Of a DNA stretch of 42,231 nucleotides, positions 18,650 through 30,116 are shown piece by piece. Numbering within the stretch: the stretch's first letter is position 1; each line of letters begins with the position of its first letter. The notes beneath the pieces are model-generated. The model did no database searches. It had not been told where the DNA came from and worked only from the letters and a program-made list of their open reading frames with translations. This DNA comes from Cyclobacterium qasimii M12-11B. GTDB lineage: Bacteria; Bacteroidota; Bacteroidia; Cytophagales; Cyclobacteriaceae. Made by a program: the position numbers and the translations under genes. The DNA is taken from positions 1 to 42,231 of the forward strand of contig NZ_ATNM01000135.1 of the NCBI RefSeq assembly GCF_000427295.1, written 5' to 3'.

Positions 18650-19234
18650 ATGAATCCATCTTCAATACTCAAATCCATCTACCAGCATCCTCAGTTAAAC
18701 TCAGCTGCCAGTGAGGAAATTATTAAAGCCCATAAAAAGGTCTTTTTTAAAAAGGGTGAAATTATTTTAAAGGAGGGGCAGCAATCAAATGCCTATTATT
18801 GTATGGAGTCTGGCTTGGCCAGAGCTTTTGCAGTTAATAGTGCTGGAAAAGACATCACTACAAGCTTTTTCAGTCCTGGGAATGTGGTCATAGAAGTTGC
18901 CTCTTTGTTCTTAAGGGTTCCAACAGAGGAAAATATTGAGGCAGTAACGGCTTGTGAATGCTGGAAGATTGACTTTAGCGATTTTCAGGCTTTGTTTGAA
19001 AAAATCCAAGGGTTTTCAGAATGGGGAAGAACATGGATGACAAATTCCCTTTTGGAAAACAAGTTGCGTTCACTACATATGATTACCGATTCAGCGAAAG
19101 AAAGGTATTTAAGGCTTCAAAAAGAGCAGCCCTTGATTATTCAACAAGCTCCATTGAAGCAAATTGCGACTTATTTGGGCGTTACAGATACTTCATTGAG
19201 TAGGATTAGAAATGAAGTCGCCAAAGAACATTGA
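18650..19234 (+). CDS. Crp/Fnr-family transcriptional regulator
   Basis: The 194-residue protein has an N-terminal cyclic-nucleotide-binding fold (about 25-115; KKGEIILKEGQQSNAYYCME) and a C-terminal helix-turn-helix (LKQIATYLGVTDTSLSRIRN, about 166-185). This matches the common Bacteroidota short Crp-like type, which often lacks the cAMP-contacting residues. It may control the adjacent oxidoreductase and VOC genes, since it is 40 bases after the former and 73 before the latter. No binding site is recognisable. Confidence 0.88.
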   Translation: MNPSSILKSIYQHPQLNSAASEEIIKAHKKVFFKKGEIILKEGQQSNAYYCMESGLARAFAVNSAGKDITTSFFSPGNVVIEVASLFLRVPTEENIEAVTACECWKIDFSDFQALFEKIQGFSEWGRTWMTNSLLENKLRSLHMITDSAKERYLRLQKEQPLIIQQAPLKQIATYLGVTDTSLSRIRNEVAKEH

Positions 19235-19307
19235 ATTTCTTGCCCTATGACAAGCGTAATTTTTACTATATTAATTACTTTTCGAAATAAATCTAAACAA
19301 ACAACTC

Positions 19308-19694
19308 ATGAGCGCAAATGTAAATCCCGTAAACTGGTTTGAAATCTATGTTGAAGACATGGACAGGGCAAAGAAATTTTATAGCCAGGTATTAAACAAA
19401 ACGCTAGAAGACATGGAAGTTCCGATGGGGGTAGAAGATCTTCAAATGGTGGCTTTTCCCTATGTTCATGGAGGCATTAATGCCTCTGGTGCATTGGTAA
19501 AGTCCAGTGAAATGAAACCAGGGACTGGAGGCACATTGATCTACTTCACTTGTGACGATTGTGCCAATGAACAAAGTAGGGTGGAATCAGCCGGCGGCAA
19601 GGTGCTGCAACCTAAATACCAAATAGGTGAACATGGCTTTTGCGCCGTTTGTATGGATACAGAAGGCAATACCTTTGGGCTTTATTCAATGTAA
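19308..19694 (+). CDS. VOC-family (glyoxalase/bleomycin-resistance-like) protein
   Basis: The 128-residue protein has paired beta-alpha-beta-beta-beta modules: NPVNWFEIYVEDMDRAKKFYSQVL at the start and GFCAVCMDTEGNTFGLYS at the end, both characteristic of vicinal-oxygen-chelate proteins. The final EGNTFGL supplies the usual metal-ligand glutamate. Substrate is unknown; members include glyoxalases, dioxygenases and drug-binding proteins. The DUF4199 gene starts 11 bases later and is probably co-transcribed. Confidence 0.85.
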   Translation: MSANVNPVNWFEIYVEDMDRAKKFYSQVLNKTLEDMEVPMGVEDLQMVAFPYVHGGINASGALVKSSEMKPGTGGTLIYFTCDDCANEQSRVESAGGKVLQPKYQIGEHGFCAVCMDTEGNTFGLYSM

Positions 19695-19705
19695 AAGAAC
19701 AAGCA

Positions 19706-20182
19706 ATGAAAAAATACGCCATTGAAATCAAATGGGGAGTAATTTTTGCCATTATGGGATTGGTCTGGATGTTTATAGAGCGTTCTGTGGGTTTGCATGA
19801 TGACTTAATTGCGCATCATGCCACCTATACCAATTTGATCGCTATTCCTGCAATTGCTGTTTATGTTTTTGCCTTGCTGGAGAAGCGAAGGGTTTATTAT
19901 TCTGGCAAAATGACCTATTTACAAGGATTTAAAACTGGTTTATTAATCACCCTGGTAGTGACCATCCTTACCCCTTTGACGCAGTGGATAACCCTTTCCA
20001 TCATTACACCCCAGTATTTTGAAAATGTAATCGCCTATGCTGTAGAAAATGGAAAAATGACACAGCAGGAGGCCAATGATTATTTTAATTTAAAGAGCTA
20101 CATGATCCAAAGCCTTTTAGGTGCCCCAATTATGGGGATTGTTACTTCAGGAATAGTGGCCGCATTTACGGTAAAAAAATAG
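19706..20182 (+). CDS. DUF4199 family membrane protein
   Basis: The start at 19706 (MKKYAIEIKWGVIFAIMG) is preferred to the upstream in-frame ATG at 19640, which lies inside the VOC gene. The 158-residue product has four hydrophobic helices (about 9-26, 40-60, 76-98 and 135-155) and the DUF4199 pattern GKMTYLQGFKTGL in the second loop. This family is common in Bacteroidota and has no known function. It is probably an inner-membrane protein translated together with the VOC gene. Confidence 0.8.
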   Translation: MKKYAIEIKWGVIFAIMGLVWMFIERSVGLHDDLIAHHATYTNLIAIPAIAVYVFALLEKRRVYYSGKMTYLQGFKTGLLITLVVTILTPLTQWITLSIITPQYFENVIAYAVENGKMTQQEANDYFNLKSYMIQSLLGAPIMGIVTSGIVAAFTVKK

Positions 20183-20322
20183 CTTGATTTTGTCAGAATT
20201 GTAAAGGCAACAGGGAATCAGCTTTCTTTCCAAAAGCGCTTCGCATTCTTCCTCAATAATCTTTGTGGTAGGAAATTAAGCGTTATTTGGTAACTTGAAT
20301 TCAGTTACTCAAAAGGTTCTGT

Positions 20323-21624
20323 ATGAAAAAATTGCTTTTCTGGTGGTCTAAACTCAAGTCTACTTTTTGGTTTGTACCTGTTTTGATTATTGCCCTTGGT
20401 ATAGCGCTACCATTTTGGCTCGTTTATTTGGATAGCACCAACGCATTTGAGCCAAAAGGAGGCTGGAAATATTTATTCCCCAGCAGTCCTAATGCCGCCA
20501 AAGATATTCTCTCAACCATAGCTGGAGCCATGATTGGGGTGGCAGGAACAGTGTTTTCCATTACGTTAGTTGCCCTTACGCTGGCAAGTAGCCAATTCGG
20601 CCCCAGGCTAATAAAGAATTTCATGTATGATCGAATCAACCAGACGGTATTAGGGACTTACGTTTCCTTGTACATTTACTGCTTGATTGTGCTTAACACA
20701 GTGAAAGACACCGACCAACTAGAATTTGTCCCTATAATATCCGTCTTTTTTGCCCTAGTGATGACCATTGGCAATATCCTGTTGCTAATCATTTTTATCC
20801 ATCACGTGGCCAATAGCATACAGGCAGACAACATCATTGGTAAAATTTCTAAAAATCTCTCTACGAATTTAAAGGTCCTTTTCCCTGAACAAATTGGGAA
20901 AGCGGCAAGCTCAACTTTTGAATTAGAAGAGGTCAGATCAAAATTTTCTTATACTACAGCTCTAAAAAGCAACAAAGAAGGTTATTTGCAATACATAGAT
21001 GCTGAAACCTTAATGGAGGAAGTATCAGACAAGGACCTTTTTCTTGAGCTCTATTTTCGACCTGGTGATTATTTATTTCTAGGGAGAGAAATGGGTAAAA
21101 TTTATTCCCACAAAAACCTGTCTGATGAAGAGCTGGAAACCCTAAAAGATAATTTCCTTACAGGAAGAACCAGAACTTCCCAACAAGACGCTGAACATGC
21201 CATCCACCAAATGGTGGAAATAGCTGCCCGAGCCTTGTCCCCAGGTGTCAACGATCCTTATACTGCCATTGCATGTATTGATAACCTTAGCAATACCATG
21301 GCTTACCTCACCACAGTAAAATTCCCTTCATCCTACAGAATCGGAGCGCATGATAGGCTGAGAATTTATGCCAATGCACTGACTTTCGAAGGCATGATGG
21401 ATGCAGCATTCAATGCGATCAGGCAATACTCAAAGGGAAACCCTCCTGTTATTATCCACTTGATGGCTGCCATGGCTATTCTTTGGGATTTTGCTGAGGA
21501 GCAGCATCATAAAGAGGTGATAAAAAAGCATGCAAAAATGATTCTTAACCTGGCGGAAATTTCAATTGACGAAAAAAATGATCTTGAGGATCTTCAGGAA
21601 AGATTTGATGCGATTAAGGATTGA
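20323..21624 (+). CDS. DUF2254 family membrane protein
   Basis: The 433-residue protein has four membrane segments in the first third (about 15-35, 65-88, 105-122 and 135-160) and a soluble C-terminal region. The motif AGAMIGVAGTVFSITLVALTLASSQFGPRL and the later AARALSPGVNDPYTAIACIDNL are hallmarks of DUF2254. The family's function is unknown. It has its own 140-base leader after the DUF4199 gene, and its end is only 26 bases from the convergent DUF1501 gene. Confidence 0.88.
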   Translation: MKKLLFWWSKLKSTFWFVPVLIIALGIALPFWLVYLDSTNAFEPKGGWKYLFPSSPNAAKDILSTIAGAMIGVAGTVFSITLVALTLASSQFGPRLIKNFMYDRINQTVLGTYVSLYIYCLIVLNTVKDTDQLEFVPIISVFFALVMTIGNILLLIIFIHHVANSIQADNIIGKISKNLSTNLKVLFPEQIGKAASSTFELEEVRSKFSYTTALKSNKEGYLQYIDAETLMEEVSDKDLFLELYFRPGDYLFLGREMGKIYSHKNLSDEELETLKDNFLTGRTRTSQQDAEHAIHQMVEIAARALSPGVNDPYTAIACIDNLSNTMAYLTTVKFPSSYRIGAHDRLRIYANALTFEGMMDAAFNAIRQYSKGNPPVIIHLMAAMAILWDFAEEQHHKEVIKKHAKMILNLAEISIDEKNDLEDLQERFDAIKD

Positions 21625-21650
21625 TGAAAAATGTAAACCCCGCTGAAAAC

Positions 21651-23144
21651 CTAAGTAAAAAGGTCATTGACCACATTTCCTGCCACATCGGTAAGGCGGT
21701 ACCTTCTCCCTTGGTGTTTAAAGATGAGTTTTTCGTGATCGACCCCAAATAGATGCATTAAACTTGCATGAAAATCATGCACATGCACAGGATCCTGGGT
21801 CACATTGTATCCGAAATCATCCGTAGCCCCATAGGTGAAGCCTGGCTTTACTCCAGCTCCTGCCATCCACATGGTAAAGCAACGGGGATGATGGTCCCTT
21901 CCATAGTTATCTGCTGTTAGTGTTCCCTGACTATAAACTGTTCTTCCAAATTCTCCACCCCAAACCACTAAGGTGTCTTCAAGCAAGCCTCTTTGCTTAA
22001 GGTCCTTAATCAAGGCCGCGGTGGCCTGATCCGTTTTGGCACATTGATTTTTAATGCCACTGGGAAGGTTTCCATGTTGGTCCCAACCTTGATGATACAG
22101 CTGAACAAACTTTACATCCTTTTCTATCAGCTTCCTGGCCAAAAGGCAATTCGCAGCATAGGTTCCTGGATCACGGCTTTCTTCTCCATATAAATCAAAA
22201 ACCCAATCCGGTTCATCAGACATGTCAGAAACTTCTGGAACAGAAGTTTGCATACGGAAGGCCATTTCATATTGGGCAATTCTGGCATTGATCTCAGGGT
22301 CCCCATAGGTGTCATACTGAATGCCATTCAAATCCTTGAGGTAATCCAGCATTTCTTTACGGTCATTACCGTCATAGTTCTCCGGGTTGCTCAAGAAAAG
22401 CACCGGATCTTTTCCTGATCTGAATTGTACACCTTGATGCTGAGAAGGCAAAAAACCATTGCCCCAAAGCCTGGCATACAGAGGTTGATCCCTCACCGCA
22501 TTTTTGGACACCAAAACCACAAAGCCTGGCAAGTTTTGATTTTCTGAACCCAGCCCGTAAGAAAGCCAGGCCCCCATAGAGGGTCTTCCGGGCAACTGAT
22601 GACCAGTTTGCATAAAGGTTATTGCTGGATCATGGTTAATTTGCTCCGTAATCATGGATTTGATAAAGCAGAGTTCATCCACCACTTCTGCGGTATAGGG
22701 CATTAACTCACTCACCCAGGTTCGGCTTTTTCCGTATTGCTGAAATTTAAAGTTGGACTGCGCCACGGGAAAGATACTTTGATTGGCACTCATGCCTGTA
22801 AGTCGCTGACCACCTCTGATAGACTCGGGAAGGTCTTTTCCGTGCATATCGCTTAAGCCTGGCTTGTAGTCAAAAAGATCAAGCTGTGAAGGCCCTCCAC
22901 TTTGAAAAAGATAAATGATCCGTTTCGCTTTAGGCGCATGGTGAGGAAGTCCAGGCAGGGCTGTCCCCAAACTAGAATCCATTCCCTTAGCCATCAGCCC
23001 ATCATTAGAGAATAATGAAGCTAGCGCCAAACCACCCATTCCCATGGCTGTTTTGGTCAGAAAATGCCTGCGGTCTATTTTCTTCTCCAACTCATGAAGG
23101 TCTGGGTATGCTTGAAAAGGATGATTTTTATGGTGATTGCACAT
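21651..23144 (-). CDS. DUF1501 family protein with TAT signal
   Basis: I took the ATG at 23144 ([14 protein letters not shown]) because the longer frame from 23192 overlaps the upstream gene and adds an unlikely hydrophobic stretch. A twin-arginine signal, [22 protein letters not shown], follows about 25 residues into the protein. The body matches DUF1501, a family related in fold to alkaline phosphatases and sulfatases: [53 protein letters not shown] and [18 protein letters not shown]. Histidines and aspartates in these motifs are likely metal ligands. The gene starts 7 bases after the DUF1553 gene, the usual pairing. The substrate is not established. Confidence 0.9.
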   Translation of the reverse strand: MCNHHKNHPFQAYPDLHELEKKIDRRHFLTKTAMGMGGLALASLFSNDGLMAKGMDSSLGTALPGLPHHAPKAKRIIYLFQSGGPSQLDLFDYKPGLSDMHGKDLPESIRGGQRLTGMSANQSIFPVAQSNFKFQQYGKSRTWVSELMPYTAEVVDELCFIKSMITEQINHDPAITFMQTGHQLPGRPSMGAWLSYGLGSENQNLPGFVVLVSKNAVRDQPLYARLWGNGFLPSQHQGVQFRSGKDPVLFLSNPENYDGNDRKEMLDYLKDLNGIQYDTYGDPEINARIAQYEMAFRMQTSVPEVSDMSDEPDWVFDLYGEESRDPGTYAANCLLARKLIEKDVKFVQLYHQGWDQHGNLPSGIKNQCAKTDQATAALIKDLKQRGLLEDTLVVWGGEFGRTVYSQGTLTADNYGRDHHPRCFTMWMAGAGVKPGFTYGATDDFGYNVTQDPVHVHDFHASLMHLFGVDHEKLIFKHQGRRYRLTDVAGNVVNDLFT

Positions 23145-23151
23145 GGTGAAA

Positions 23152-26100
23152 TTATCTTTTGGTAATGGTAGCATCAGCATTAAGAATAGCACTTGCTACA
23201 ACTGTATTGGCAGCCCACTGGTACCTGTCGGGCTTTTCTTTGATGGGATAGGCTCCCTTATTAAGCCATCCATCCATTTTTTCTGGTGCTTCTTTAAACT
23301 TTTTGAGCTCTACCTCCCTTAATTTCAACAGTAGCGCCAATTCATTTTCTTTTGGAAACCTTCCGGTAAGCTTTCGAAAAGCATCTTGAATGGCTTTGCT
23401 TGTATCCTGTTCCGTGGCAATCTGCATGCCCATGACTTTTGCAATTTCCACATAAATAGGGTCATTCATCAATACCAGGGCCTGAAGAGGCGTATTGGTT
23501 TCCTGTCTTTTAATGGTGGCTTCGGATCTTTCCGGTGCATCGAAAATATGTAAGGTAGGGTTGGGTACAGATCTTTTCCATAAAGTATACAGACTTCTTC
23601 TGAAAAGATTTTCGCCAGTATCTTCTACATATTGGCCACCGTTTACCGACCACAATCCATCCGGCTGATAAGGTTTTACACTCGGGCCACCCAAGGCTTT
23701 TCCAAGCATATTGCTGGCATAAAGGGCATTGTCACGAATCATTTCTCCAGGCATCCTACCTGAAGGACCTCTAGCCAACCATATATTATCACCATCTTTT
23801 TCTTTCAACTCTTTACCTGTAAGGGAAGATTGTCTGTAAGTAGCAGACATAAGCATCATTTTCTGCATCATTTTCACATCCCAGCCGGATGCTCTAAACG
23901 TCACCGCCAACCAATCCAGCAACTCCGGATGACTTGGCATTTCTCCCTGGTTACCAAAATCTGAAGAAGTGGCTACCAATCCCCTGCCAAAAAACTGTTG
24001 CCATAGCCGGTTTACGGCTACCCTCGCGGTAAGCGGGTGCTCATCATTCACCAACCAACGGGCCAGACCCAATCTGTTTTTGGGATAATCCTCTGGCATG
24101 GGAAGAATGGAGACCGGGGTATTTTTATCCACCTCCTCGCCGTGCGCAGCATACTCTCCACGCTCCAGTATATAGGTAGTTCTTCCCGGGTCCATGTCAT
24201 CCATCACCATCACCTCTTGTACCGGCTCCACGGCCACAGAATGTTCCCTCCGAGCGGCTTCTAATTTTTTAAGCTGGTTTTGGTATTTTGGAGAAAGGTT
24301 GTTCCAATAAAACACTTCTAAAGTTTTCCGTTCCTCCCCACTTAGATCTTTGGCACTCTTTTTCACCACCTTGGCCAATAGTTCTGGCTGAAGCCATTCC
24401 AAAATTTCTAAGGATGTCAATTCCTTGTTAAAAATGGTAAGCTCGTCTACTGCTGCACCTTTCAATCCTCTCCCCCTCCACACAGCGCCCACTTGAATAC
24501 CGGGCTGCTTGTCTCCATCAAATAATATGTCTTTGTACAAATTGTCTCTGGACATTTTGCTAGCCATTAATTTCCCATTGGAATAGGTCTTTATTCCTTT
24601 GGCTTTGGAGGAGCCATCATAGGTCATCAGCAAATGAACCCACTCATCTCTTGGGATGTCTTCCAGAGTATGGTTGCTAATGACATTATAAGGCGCCGTA
24701 TGGGCAAGTATCATCTCCAGCCTATTATCCCTCAAATACAAATGGTAACCTCTCCTATTGAACAAGACAGCGCCATTACCAGTATGGAAGATTACGCCAT
24801 TTTCAAGGTTTGCAGGGATGTTAACCCAAATTCCTACACTAAAAGGCTGGTCTTTGGAAAAACTACCTACTCCTCCCATTTTCAACCAGGCATCTCCATT
24901 GAGTGAAGCTGCTTTTCCTTGATAGCCATCCACCAATTCGGCCTGCTTGCTTGCTTCTCCTGTACTTTCCATAACTCCCTTAACCGTAGGGTTTATCCTA
25001 TCCCGCAAGGGTACTTTATTAAAATCAAAATGTGCAATTAGTGATTTTGTGGGTTTGTAAAAGCGGATGTTTTTGTAACCTTCACTGCTAATCCAGGCTT
25101 CAAAATCAGCTTCTTCAACTATTTTGATGTTATCTAAAGTCACTTCTGCGGTGCTAATGTCATTCTTTAACAGTTTAAGCAGCTCGTCTTTTTTATCATC
25201 CGTCCACAACATAGTGGGTACAGGCATTGCATTGTCCCAAGAAATTTGTCCTGCTTCATCTACCTGGTTAAAAAAACTGCTCAATTGAAAATATTCTTTT
25301 TGACTTACAGGATCGAATTTGTGGTCGTGACACCTGGCACATTCCAGACTTAGGGCCATAAAGGCCTTACCGAGGGTGTTGGTTCTGTCCGCTACATATT
25401 GTACCCTAAACTCTTCCTGAACGATACCACCTTCCATATTTTGAGGATGTATGCGGTTAAAAGCAGTGGCCAGCTTTTGTTTTTTGGTGGGGTTAGGCAA
25501 TTGGTCTCCCGCCAATTGTTCTATGATGAACTGGTCATAGGGCATGTTTTGGTTGTAGGCTTCTATCACCCAATCCCTCCAGGGAGACATGTCCCTGAAC
25601 CTGTCTACGGTATAGCCATGAGTATCTGCAAACCTGGACAAGTCCATCCAAAACATGGCCATCTGTTCACCGTAATGGGGTGAGCCAAGCAAACGGTCAA
25701 CTTGTTTTTCATAAGCATTCTCGGAATCATCCGCTAAAAATGCATCCAACTCCTCCAAACTCGGAGGCAAACCGGTTACATCCAGGCTTAATCTTCTAAG
25801 GAGCAATTCTTTGGAGGCAGATGGACTTGGTTCAAAACCATGCTCCACAAGTTTCTTACCTATAAAGAGATCTATGGGAGCTGTTGACCAGTCCCTAATT
25901 TTAGCTTCAGGAAGCACCGGCATTTTTGGGCTAATAAAAGCCCAGTGGGGTTGGTAATTGGCACCTGATTCAATCCATTTTATGAGTATGGCTTTTTGTC
26001 TGTTCGTTAAAGTAAGGTGGGATTCAGGAGTAGGCATCTGAAAGTCAGGATCCTCCGAAATGATTCTATGAAAGACTTCACTTTGATTCAACTTCCCCGG

Positions 26101-26358
26101 ACTTATAGGGATTTTACCGCTTTCTTTGGTAGCAGCATAAGCTGCATCAGGAAGGTCTAGTCTCATGCCTGCTTCTCTGGCAGCTTCATCAGGGCCATGG
26201 CAGGAAAAGCAATTGTCTGATAGGATAGGTTTCACATGGATATTAAAATCCACCTGCTCTGGAAGTTCTTCCATAGCCTGCACTATTGGATCAGGTAAAT
26301 TGGGCTTACAGGACAATCCCGTGATCACCAGAAAAATATAAATCCATCTGTGAAACAT
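23152..26358 (-). CDS. PSCyt1-DUF1549-LamG-DUF1553 multidomain lipoprotein
   Basis: The 1068-residue protein begins with a lipoprotein signal ending GLSC (Cys17). A planctomycete-type cytochrome domain has the haem motif C50-x-x-C53-H54 (CFSCHG). DUF1549 (about 155-365) holds a second C340-x-x-C343-H344 in [14 protein letters not shown] LamG/concanavalin-like domain follows at about 425-655 ([34 protein letters not shown]). DUF1553 makes up the C-terminus ([50 protein letters not shown]). These proteins are best known in Planctomycetes and Verrucomicrobia and occur with DUF1501 partners, as here. A role in oxidative attack on surface-bound glycans is plausible but unproven. It is divergent from the second SusC gene. 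Confidence 0.9.
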   Translation of the reverse strand: MFHRWIYIFLVITGLSCKPNLPDPIVQAMEELPEQVDFNIHVKPILSDNCFSCHGPDEAAREAGMRLDLPDAAYAATKESGKIPISPGKLNQSEVFHRIISEDPDFQMPTPESHLTLTNRQKAILIKWIESGANYQPHWAFISPKMPVLPEAKIRDWSTAPIDLFIGKKLVEHGFEPSPSASKELLLRRLSLDVTGLPPSLEELDAFLADDSENAYEKQVDRLLGSPHYGEQMAMFWMDLSRFADTHGYTVDRFRDMSPWRDWVIEAYNQNMPYDQFIIEQLAGDQLPNPTKKQKLATAFNRIHPQNMEGGIVQEEFRVQYVADRTNTLGKAFMALSLECARCHDHKFDPVSQKEYFQLSSFFNQVDEAGQISWDNAMPVPTMLWTDDKKDELLKLLKNDISTAEVTLDNIKIVEEADFEAWISSEGYKNIRFYKPTKSLIAHFDFNKVPLRDRINPTVKGVMESTGEASKQAELVDGYQGKAASLNGDAWLKMGGVGSFSKDQPFSVGIWVNIPANLENGVIFHTGNGAVLFNRRGYHLYLRDNRLEMILAHTAPYNVISNHTLEDIPRDEWVHLLMTYDGSSKAKGIKTYSNGKLMASKMSRDNLYKDILFDGDKQPGIQVGAVWRGRGLKGAAVDELTIFNKELTSLEILEWLQPELLAKVVKKSAKDLSGEERKTLEVFYWNNLSPKYQNQLKKLEAARREHSVAVEPVQEVMVMDDMDPGRTTYILERGEYAAHGEEVDKNTPVSILPMPEDYPKNRLGLARWLVNDEHPLTARVAVNRLWQQFFGRGLVATSSDFGNQGEMPSHPELLDWLAVTFRASGWDVKMMQKMMLMSATYRQSSLTGKELKEKDGDNIWLARGPSGRMPGEMIRDNALYASNMLGKALGGPSVKPYQPDGLWSVNGGQYVEDTGENLFRRSLYTLWKRSVPNPTLHIFDAPERSEATIKRQETNTPLQALVLMNDPIYVEIAKVMGMQIATEQDTSKAIQDAFRKLTGRFPKENELALLLKLREVELKKFKEAPEKMDGWLNKGAYPIKEKPDRYQWAANTVVASAILNADATITKR

Positions 26359-26970
26359 TGTCTTATCTAGGTTAATTTATTGTCAAAATAAATTTAACCG
26401 AAATTTCATCCAATTCCGATATTTTTTGAAGATATCATAGAATGAGTCAATTAAAAACCAGGCCAAATTCATTATATAAAATAGTTATCCTAATCATCTG
26501 ATTTAAAAGTTCCTTCTACTTGATCAGCTAGATGCTGGCGGATAATGGAATGCTGTTGGCAAATAAACGAAGGTCATATGCCCTTAAATATTTGAGTCAA
26601 ACTATTACCGAACCCCACCCTTCGAAACACCATAAATCAAACTAAAAAGCACATAAAATGGACTGATACATACAAATTCATGTGAAATAAAATGTTACTT
26701 ATATAAATAAGTATATAATATTATCAATGTGTTCATAATAAAAGTATTCTTTTAAAATATGTTATTTTTTCAAAATTAAAATTATATTGGGAATGATTTG
26801 TTTAGCAAAAAACCAGGAGACACCTGTTGACTTCTGCTTACCAATTAATAGAAACAAACAAGAAGATTGCATTTGGAGTGACACATCTTCAAACGGTGGG
26901 GTTATGAATTTACTTGACCCTCTCTAAAAACATAAAATTTAATACATAATAAACCCAAAACACCCTAAGT
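26359..26970. other. 612-base intergenic region between divergent DUF1553 and SusC genes
   Basis: It is AT-rich with no credible gene on either strand. It must contain the two divergent promoters, but I cannot identify a full -33/-7 pair. No terminator-like hairpin with a U tract is apparent. Confidence 0.5.
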
Positions 26971-29900
26971 ATGAAAAAAGCACTTTTCCACCCGCTTTTC
27001 AGGATCATCAATTTTTCCTTTATAGGCATTTTAGGACAACTTTTGATGGTTGGCATTTCGTTTGCCAATGGAGAATTCATTAATGTCTCAGGTACAGTCA
27101 CCTCATCTAACGGAGAGCAAATTCCAGGTGTCAGTATATTAGTCAAGGGCACAGCCATAGGAACAGTCACGGACCTTGATGGCACCTATTCGCTTAATGT
27201 GCCGAATGAAGGTGATATAATGGTTTTTTCCTCCATTGGATATCTTACACAGGAAGTACCCTTGAATGGTAGGGCTGTGATTGACATTATAATGGAGGAA
27301 GATATCCAAGGCCTAGAAGAGGTAGTAGTAGTAGGATATGGAACTCAGAAAAAAGTCAATGTAATCGGCTCTGTAACCACTATAGGTGAGGAAGAATTAA
27401 GTGCTGCTCCAGTCTCCACAATCTCTAATGCCTTGGCAGGGCGACTACCAGGAGCTATTGTTCAACAAACGAGTGGTGAACCGGGTAATGACCAAGCAGC
27501 TATTTTGGTGAGAGGGAGTTCCACCTTGGGTAATAACAGTCCTTTAATCGTTATTGACGGGATACCAGGACGGGACTTGAATTCGGTTCCATCTAACAGT
27601 ATTGAAAGTATCACCGTACTTAAAGATGCGTCAGCTGCAATTTATGGTTCCAGGGCCGCCAATGGTGTTATCCTTGTTACTACCAAAGGTGGGTTAAAGA
27701 ATACTCCCGCCACCTTCAAGTATGAATTTTACGAAGGATTTTTATCCCCTACCATGGTTCCTGAAATGGCAGACGCCCCCACCTATGCACAGATGATCCG
27801 AGAAATGCAATCTTACAGGGGAGTGGACGAAGCGAACATGTCTTTTTCTTTAGAAGATATTGAAAAATACAAAGCAGGAAATTTACCCTGGACACATCCC
27901 AATACGGATTGGTTTGATGCTGGACTGGCTGATTACAGCAGAAACCGCAGCCATAATTTCTCTGTTAGTGGCGGAGGTGAATCTATTAATTACTATGGAG
28001 CTTTAGGCACCCAATATGATGGAGGGATTTATTCCAACTCTGCTAGTTCGTTTAATCGGTATAATCTAACGGCAAATGTAGACGTAAAAGTCAACGAATT
28101 TTTAGATGTAGGTATTAATATTATAGCTTCTCAAGAAAAAAGGATGTTCCCTACCAGAGGTTCAGGAACAGTATTTGCACATTTAATAAGAGGTTATCCT
28201 ACAGAAACAGCAACTTGGCCAAACGGCTTACCAGGGCCTGATGTAGAACGCGGAGACCAACCCCTTGTGATCTCATCATTTGAACCAGGATACGATGATG
28301 ATAGACGATACCGAAGCAATAATACGCTTTCTGCTAATTTAAAAATTCCCGGAGTCGAAGGTTTGACACTCTCCAGTTATTATGCTTATGATATTTACTT
28401 CAAGCAGAGAAAATTGTTCGAAAGACCTTTTAACCTTTATCACTTGGACGTGGGAGGGTATTTGGCTGCAGGGAATACTGGTAGTGAAGATGGATCGGCA
28501 TTTCTAACCGGAATCCCCAGTGGTCAGGCACCAGAACCAAGACTTAGAGATTTCTTTGATAATACCATTACAAATACTTTTAACTTAAAGTTGAACTATG
28601 ACAAAACCCTTAATGGGGTTCACAATATAAGCACTTTTATTTCCTACGAAAATTCTGAATATACAGGTCAGGGAATTGAAGCATTCAGAAGATATTTTGT
28701 TTCAGATAAGCTACCCTACCTATTCGCCGGAGGAAATGCTGAAAAAGATAACGGTGGATGGATTGATATAGATGCTCGGGTAAACTATTTTGGTAGGTTT
28801 AGTTATAATTTTAAGGAAACTTATTTATTCCAGTTTAGTTTTCGCAGGGACGGTTCCCTTAGGTTCTCAGAAGAAAGCGGCCGTTGGGGGAATTTCCCAG
28901 GGGTGCTTGCTGGCTGGAATGCTTCCAATGAAGATTTCTGGAAAGATAATATAGGGTTTATTGATTTTTTCAAAGTCAAAGCATCTTGGGGTAAGATGGG
29001 GAATGATCTGGTAAATCCATTCCAATACCTCACAAGTTATGAGTTTGACGAAGGCACCGTATTCGGGTCTGGTAGGAATTATAACACTGGTCTAAACCTA
29101 ACTGGAACACCAAATCCTTTTATCACTTGGGAGGTGGCCAATGTATATAATGCAGGATTTGAGTCTAATTTTTTAGACGGGAGATTGAGTTTAGATACTG
29201 AATTTTTTTATGAAAGAAGAAACAACATTCTTGTTCAAAGGAGCGCTTCAGTCCCCAACTATACCGGCATCTCCTTACCCGATGAAAATTTTGGCATTGT
29301 AGACAACAAGGGGTTTGAAGTTATTCTGGGATACAACGACCAAAAACCAAAGTTCTCTTATGGAATAAATGGGAATCTTGCCTTTGCCCGTAACAGTGTA
29401 ATTGAATTTGACGAACCGGAACGAAATGTTCCTTGGCAGGTTCAGACTGGTTACCCTCAGGGTTCTGCCTTGCTTTATCGATCAATAGGTATTTTCCGAG
29501 ATGAAGAGCATGTGAATTCCTTACCCCATGTTCCTGGCGCACGCCCTGGTGACATTATCATCGAAGACTATGATGGCAATGGTATCATTAATAACGACGA
29601 CAGAACCTTGTTTGACAGGACAACCAATCCACAAATCACCTATGGTCTTTCTTTTAATTTTAAGTATGAAAATTGGGAACTCAGAGGACTGGTGCAAGGT
29701 GCAGGAAGAGCGATGAGATTAATGTACACGTCATTGCAAGGTAGTTCTGGTAATTATTTTCAATATGACGCAGAAGGTAGATGGACTCCCGATAATATTA
29801 ATGCTGATAAGCCAAGAGCATTTGAAAGAGAAGAGGAATATTGGCGGTTAAATTTTAGGACAGACTATTCCTATCACAATACGTCTTATGCTCGCTTAAA

Positions 29901-30096
29901 GAACCTTCAGCTTTCCTACACTATTCCCACTCATCTCTTAGAGGCAATAAAAGTTTCCACTGCGAGAGTGTTTGTTACAGGTCAAAACTTATTCCTGATC
30001 CATGCAGGAACTGATATTATGGATCCTGAACTGGGAAATCTAAATAACTATCCAATCATGAGAGTCCTTTCATTTGGTACAAGTGTTTCTTTCTAA
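26971..30096 (+). CDS. SusC/RagA-like TonB-dependent outer-membrane transporter
   Basis: This intact 1041-residue SusC has a signal peptide (about 1-32, ending SFANG), a carboxypeptidase-regulatory-like domain (about 35-115; PGVSILVKGTAIGTVTDLDG), a TonB-box-like region LEEVVVVGYGTQKKVNVIGSV, a plug domain (about 130-245, with TLGNNSPLIVIDGIPGRDL and ILVTTKGG) and a long beta-barrel ending VLSFGTSVSF with the terminal aromatic residue. It imports substrates across the outer membrane using TonB energy, with the SusD partner 20 bases downstream. The ligand is not evident, because no glycosidase, lyase or sulfatase gene is nearby. The only adjacent functional module is DUF1501/DUF1553. Confidence 0.95.
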   Translation: MKKALFHPLFRIINFSFIGILGQLLMVGISFANGEFINVSGTVTSSNGEQIPGVSILVKGTAIGTVTDLDGTYSLNVPNEGDIMVFSSIGYLTQEVPLNGRAVIDIIMEEDIQGLEEVVVVGYGTQKKVNVIGSVTTIGEEELSAAPVSTISNALAGRLPGAIVQQTSGEPGNDQAAILVRGSSTLGNNSPLIVIDGIPGRDLNSVPSNSIESITVLKDASAAIYGSRAANGVILVTTKGGLKNTPATFKYEFYEGFLSPTMVPEMADAPTYAQMIREMQSYRGVDEANMSFSLEDIEKYKAGNLPWTHPNTDWFDAGLADYSRNRSHNFSVSGGGESINYYGALGTQYDGGIYSNSASSFNRYNLTANVDVKVNEFLDVGINIIASQEKRMFPTRGSGTVFAHLIRGYPTETATWPNGLPGPDVERGDQPLVISSFEPGYDDDRRYRSNNTLSANLKIPGVEGLTLSSYYAYDIYFKQRKLFERPFNLYHLDVGGYLAAGNTGSEDGSAFLTGIPSGQAPEPRLRDFFDNTITNTFNLKLNYDKTLNGVHNISTFISYENSEYTGQGIEAFRRYFVSDKLPYLFAGGNAEKDNGGWIDIDARVNYFGRFSYNFKETYLFQFSFRRDGSLRFSEESGRWGNFPGVLAGWNASNEDFWKDNIGFIDFFKVKASWGKMGNDLVNPFQYLTSYEFDEGTVFGSGRNYNTGLNLTGTPNPFITWEVANVYNAGFESNFLDGRLSLDTEFFYERRNNILVQRSASVPNYTGISLPDENFGIVDNKGFEVILGYNDQKPKFSYGINGNLAFARNSVIEFDEPERNVPWQVQTGYPQGSALLYRSIGIFRDEEHVNSLPHVPGARPGDIIIEDYDGNGIINNDDRTLFDRTTNPQITYGLSFNFKYENWELRGLVQGAGRAMRLMYTSLQGSSGNYFQYDAEGRWTPDNINADKPRAFEREEEYWRLNFRTDYSYHNTSYARLKNLQLSYTIPTHLLEAIKVSTARVFVTGQNLFLIHAGTDIMDPELGNLNNYPIMRVLSFGTSVSF

Positions 30097-30116
30097 TTAG
30101 ATATAAAACAATCGTC